DNA of 64,000 bases, from assembly GCF_022132145.1 (NCBI RefSeq), contig NZ_JAJISP010000009.1, positions 62,001 through 126,000 of the forward strand, read 5' to 3'. Both the position numbers and the translations under genes were made by a program. Source of the stretch: Pseudomonas sp. MMS21 TM103 (lineage in GTDB: Bacteria > Pseudomonadota > Gammaproteobacteria > Pseudomonadales > Pseudomonadaceae). Positions 61,499 to 64,000 of the stretch are shown one piece after another (position 1 is the stretch's first letter; every line of letters starts with the position of its first letter). The notes beneath the pieces are model-generated. The model saw nothing but the letters and a program-made list of their open reading frames with translations. It was not told the origin of the DNA and ran no database searches.

Positions 61499-63176
61499 GC
61501 GATACGACTACATCATCATCGGTGCCGGCTCGGCCGGCTGCGTGTTGGCCAACCGCCTGAGCGAGGACTCCGACACCTCGGTGCTGGTCCTGGAATTCGG
61601 CGGCAGCGACCGCAGCGTACTGATCCAGATGCCCAGCGCTTTCTCCATCCCGATGAACACCAAGAAGTACAACTGGCGTTATGAGACCGAGCCGGAGCCC
61701 GGTCTCGACGGTCGGCGTGTGCATTGCCCGCGGGGCAAGGTGCTCGGCGGCTCCTCGTCGATCAATGGCCTGGTGTATATCCGTGGCCACGCCTATGACT
61801 TCGACGAGTGGGAAGAGCTTGGCGCGCGCGGCTGGGGCTATCGCCACTGCCTGCCGTACTTCCGCCGCGCCGAGCACTACGAGGCCGGCGGCGATGCCTA
61901 CCGCGGTGATAGCGGGCCGTTGCACACCAACAACGGCAACCACATGCGCAATCCTTTGTACGGCGCCTGGGTCGAGGCCGGTGCGGAGGCCGGCTACATC
62001 AAGACCGCCGACTGCAACGGCTACATGCAGGAAGGTTTCGGCGCCATGCACATGACCATCAAGGACGGGGTGCGCTGCTCCACCGCCAACGCCTACCTGC
62101 GTCCGGCCATGGGCCGGGCTAATTTGACGGTGGTGACCCAGGCCATGACCCGGCGGATCATCCTCGACGGCAAACGCGCGGTGGGAATCGAATACGACCA
62201 CGGCGGGCGCACCCAGCAGGTTTTCTGTAATCGCGAGATCCTCCTGGCAGGCGGGCCGATCGGCTCGCCGCATTTGCTGCAGCGCTCGGGCATCGGTCCG
62301 GCGGCGGTACTGAATCAGGCCGGGGTGGCGCTGCAGCACGAACTGCCTGGGGTTGGGGAAAACCTGCAGGATCACGCGGAGGTGTACATCCAGTTCGGCT
62401 GCAAGCAACCGCTGACCCTCAACAGCAAGATGGACCCACTGAGCAAGCTGCTGATCGGCCTGCGCTGGCTGCTGTTCAAGGACGGCCTGGGCGCCACCAA
62501 CCATTTCGAGGCTGGCGGCTTCATCCGTTCCGAGGAGGGGCTGCGCTGGCCGGATATTCAGTTCCACTTCCTCCCGGCGGCGATGCGCTACGACGGCAAG
62601 AAGCCGATCAAAGGCCACGGCTTCATGGTGCTTACCGGGCCGAACAAACCCAAGAGTCGCGGTCATGTTCGGCTTCGTTCGGCCGACCCCTACGAGCATC
62701 CGCGCATCCAGTTCAACTACCTGCAGCGCGAGGAAGACCGCGAGGGCTTCCGCCGCTGCGTGCGCCTGACCCGCGAGATCATCGGCCAGCCGGCGATGGA
62801 CGCCTTCCGCGACGGCGAGATCGCGCCGGGACCATCCGTGCAGAGCGACGCGGAGATCGACGCCTTCGTTCGCGAGAACCTGGAGAGTACCTACCATCCC
62901 TGCGGTAGCTGCCGCATGGGCGAGGACGAGCTGGCGGTGGTCGACTCCGAGCTGCGCGTGCGCGGCCTCGAGGGACTGCGGGTGATCGACTCCTCGGTGT
63001 TCCCCACCGAGCCCAACGGCAACCTCAACGCGCCAACCATCATGCTCGCCGAGCGTGCGTCCGATCTGCTGCGCGGGCGCGGCATGCTACCGGCTGCGGA
63101 TGTGGAGGTCGGTCTGGCCGAACACTGGCAGGCTCGGCAGCGCAGCAAGGAGCCGGTGCGCAAGGTGTGTGTCTGA
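61491..63176 (+). CDS. GMC-family flavin alcohol dehydrogenase (choline dehydrogenase-like)
   Basis: 561 residues. The N-terminal FAD motif is YIIIGAGSAGCVLANRLSED, and GKVLGGSSSINGLVYIRG is the GMC signature 1. The active-site His is in STYHPCGSCRMG and the conserved Asn is in EPNGNLNAPTIMLAERASD. It oxidises a primary alcohol to the aldehyde. With the aldehyde dehydrogenase and ureohydrolase of the same operon it suggests a chain from guanidino-alcohol to amino acid and urea. The GMC/ALDH pair also resembles DddA/DddC of 3-hydroxypropionate metabolism, a less likely alternative. Confidence 0.9.
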   Translation: MTKRYDYIIIGAGSAGCVLANRLSEDSDTSVLVLEFGGSDRSVLIQMPSAFSIPMNTKKYNWRYETEPEPGLDGRRVHCPRGKVLGGSSSINGLVYIRGHAYDFDEWEELGARGWGYRHCLPYFRRAEHYEAGGDAYRGDSGPLHTNNGNHMRNPLYGAWVEAGAEAGYIKTADCNGYMQEGFGAMHMTIKDGVRCSTANAYLRPAMGRANLTVVTQAMTRRIILDGKRAVGIEYDHGGRTQQVFCNREILLAGGPIGSPHLLQRSGIGPAAVLNQAGVALQHELPGVGENLQDHAEVYIQFGCKQPLTLNSKMDPLSKLLIGLRWLLFKDGLGATNHFEAGGFIRSEEGLRWPDIQFHFLPAAMRYDGKKPIKGHGFMVLTGPNKPKSRGHVRLRSADPYEHPRIQFNYLQREEDREGFRRCVRLTREIIGQPAMDAFRDGEIAPGPSVQSDAEIDAFVRENLESTYHPCGSCRMGEDELAVVDSELRVRGLEGLRVIDSSVFPTEPNGNLNAPTIMLAERASDLLRGRGMLPAADVEVGLAEHWQARQRSKEPVRKVCV

Positions 63177-63397
63177 CTGCGGTCGGTCAGCTGATTTCTG
63201 GAACGAGCGGGCTTCTGCTAGAGGGTTAGCAGGTTGACCGACAGCCAATGTCGGCCAACCTAGGCGAACAGGGTCGATTGTTTTTCGCCTACGACCGCTC
63301 GGCACAATTCATCAAATTGTCATGCTTGTGTGGCAGCGCGCTTGCCTGAATGTCAGCAAACTCACGTCTCAATGGGGTTCTGCGTTCTGGTGTTTGC

Positions 63398-64000
63398 ATG
63401 CGTGTGTTAATTGTTCTTGCCGTACTCCTTTGCGGTTTGCCTGTTTTGGCCAGCGAGCGCTGCGATGTGCAGGTGCCGACCTTCAAGGTCGAGCTGGGCG
63501 CGGTGCGCCTGGCTTATCAAAGCATCGGCCGCGCCAGCGATCCGGCGTTGCTGATGGTCATGGGTCTCGGTGGGCAGTTGATCCACTGGCCGGACGAGGT
63601 GGTCGCGCGCCTGTGCGAGCAAGGCTTCCGGGTGATCCGCTTCGATAACCGCGATGCCGGCCTGAGCACCTGGGTTCAGGCGGCGCCGCCGGCCAATCTC
63701 GTCTACGAGGCGCTGCGCTATCGGGTCGGTCTGTCGGTGTCGGCGCCGTACCGGCTGCGCGACATGGCCGGCGATGCCCTCGGCCTGATGGATGCCCTCG
63801 GCGTGCGCCGCTTCCATGTGCTCGGTGCCAGCATGGGCGGGATGATTGCCCAGCACCTGGCCGAACTGGCCCCCGAGCGGGTGCAGAGCCTAACCCTGAT
63901 CATGACCAGCTCCGGCGCCCAGGGCCTGCCGGCGCCTAGCCCGGCCTTGCTGGCCTTGCTCGCCGAGCGCGAGGCGCCAAGCCGCGAGCAGGCACTCGAA
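63398..64000 (+). CDS. Exported alpha/beta hydrolase (3' end outside the window)
   Basis: The frame is open from the ATG at 63398 to the window edge, at least 201 codons. A short signal peptide is at about 1-18 (VLAVLLCGLPVLASE). The hydrolase fold is clear: MGLGGQLIHWPDEVV (oxyanion region), RFDNRDAGLSTW and the nucleophile elbow GASMGGM with catalytic Ser. The acid and histidine lie beyond the window. It is probably a periplasmic esterase or lipase-like enzyme. Upstream, 63177-63397 contains no gene I can support. Confidence 0.88.
   Translation, partial: MRVLIVLAVLLCGLPVLASERCDVQVPTFKVELGAVRLAYQSIGRASDPALLMVMGLGGQLIHWPDEVVARLCEQGFRVIRFDNRDAGLSTWVQAAPPANLVYEALRYRVGLSVSAPYRLRDMAGDALGLMDALGVRRFHVLGASMGGMIAQHLAELAPERVQSLTLIMTSSGAQGLPAPSPALLALLAEREAPSREQALE

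Noticed and set aside
58236..63176. ALDH and GMC genes as DddC/DddA of DMSP breakdown
   Set aside because: They are in one operon with a ureohydrolase and an NCS1 permease, and 26 kb from the DddP-like gene. Guanidino metabolism explains the set better.

Overview
The window is chromosomal DNA of a Pseudomonas-like gammaproteobacterium. It is GC-rich, and several genes have the Pseudomonas form: a PutA of about 1059 residues without an N-terminal DNA-binding domain, next to putP; metR/metE; an LsfA-type peroxiredoxin; umuDC with a divergent SRAP gene; and an MvaT-family remnant. I saw no rRNA, tRNA, CRISPR array or intact transposase.

Positions 1-10 kb are accessory and partly decayed. A gene tail is followed by a broken SRAP copy, a glycogen phosphorylase, an MvaT-like fragment, an IS66 transposase remnant, an exported monohaem cytochrome c and an aldehyde dehydrogenase remnant. 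Then come the intact SRAP gene and umuDC, divergent around a perfect LexA box. From 8.2 to 9.5 kb lies a small group of integron cassettes with no integrase in view: a cytochrome P460 gene and a membrane-protein gene, each followed by an attC-like palindrome.

10-18 kb is core: a HicA-like protein, a DUF2905 protein, an orphan periplasmic binding protein, putA, putP and a GYD-domain protein. From 18.0 to 32.8 kb is the most interesting block. It holds a LysR regulator and a tight operon: Rieske oxygenase with a glutamate bridging residue, aldehyde dehydrogenase, fused rubredoxin/rubredoxin reductase, DAO-type flavoenzyme, small cupin, MFS transporter and an M24 enzyme with the full DddP (DMSP lyase) active-site spacing. 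Two BCCT onium-compound transporters and a thiol dioxygenase follow. A motif of about 45 bp is shared by the Rieske-operon and first BCCT promoters. I read the block as an uptake and catabolic system for an onium compound, either a quaternary amine or a sulfonium compound such as DMSP.

32.9-43.5 kb holds a VF530 protein, a bifunctional penicillin-binding protein, an aldo/keto reductase, a tetR-adaptor-RND pump operon with a clear double operator, and a 1-Cys peroxiredoxin. 43.6-52.2 kb is a copper/silver module: a Cys-rich exported protein, CusC-, CusB- (with C-terminal CusF domain), CusA- and CusF-like proteins coupled by ATGA overlaps, a propeller lipoprotein and a Met-rich periplasmic protein.

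52.7-56.1 kb is metR/metE. 56.2-63.2 kb has a LysR gene divergent from a ureohydrolase, aldehyde dehydrogenase, 57-residue membrane microprotein, NCS1 permease and GMC oxidoreductase. Together these could import a guanidino-alcohol, oxidise it to the acid and release urea. The window ends inside an exported alpha/beta hydrolase.
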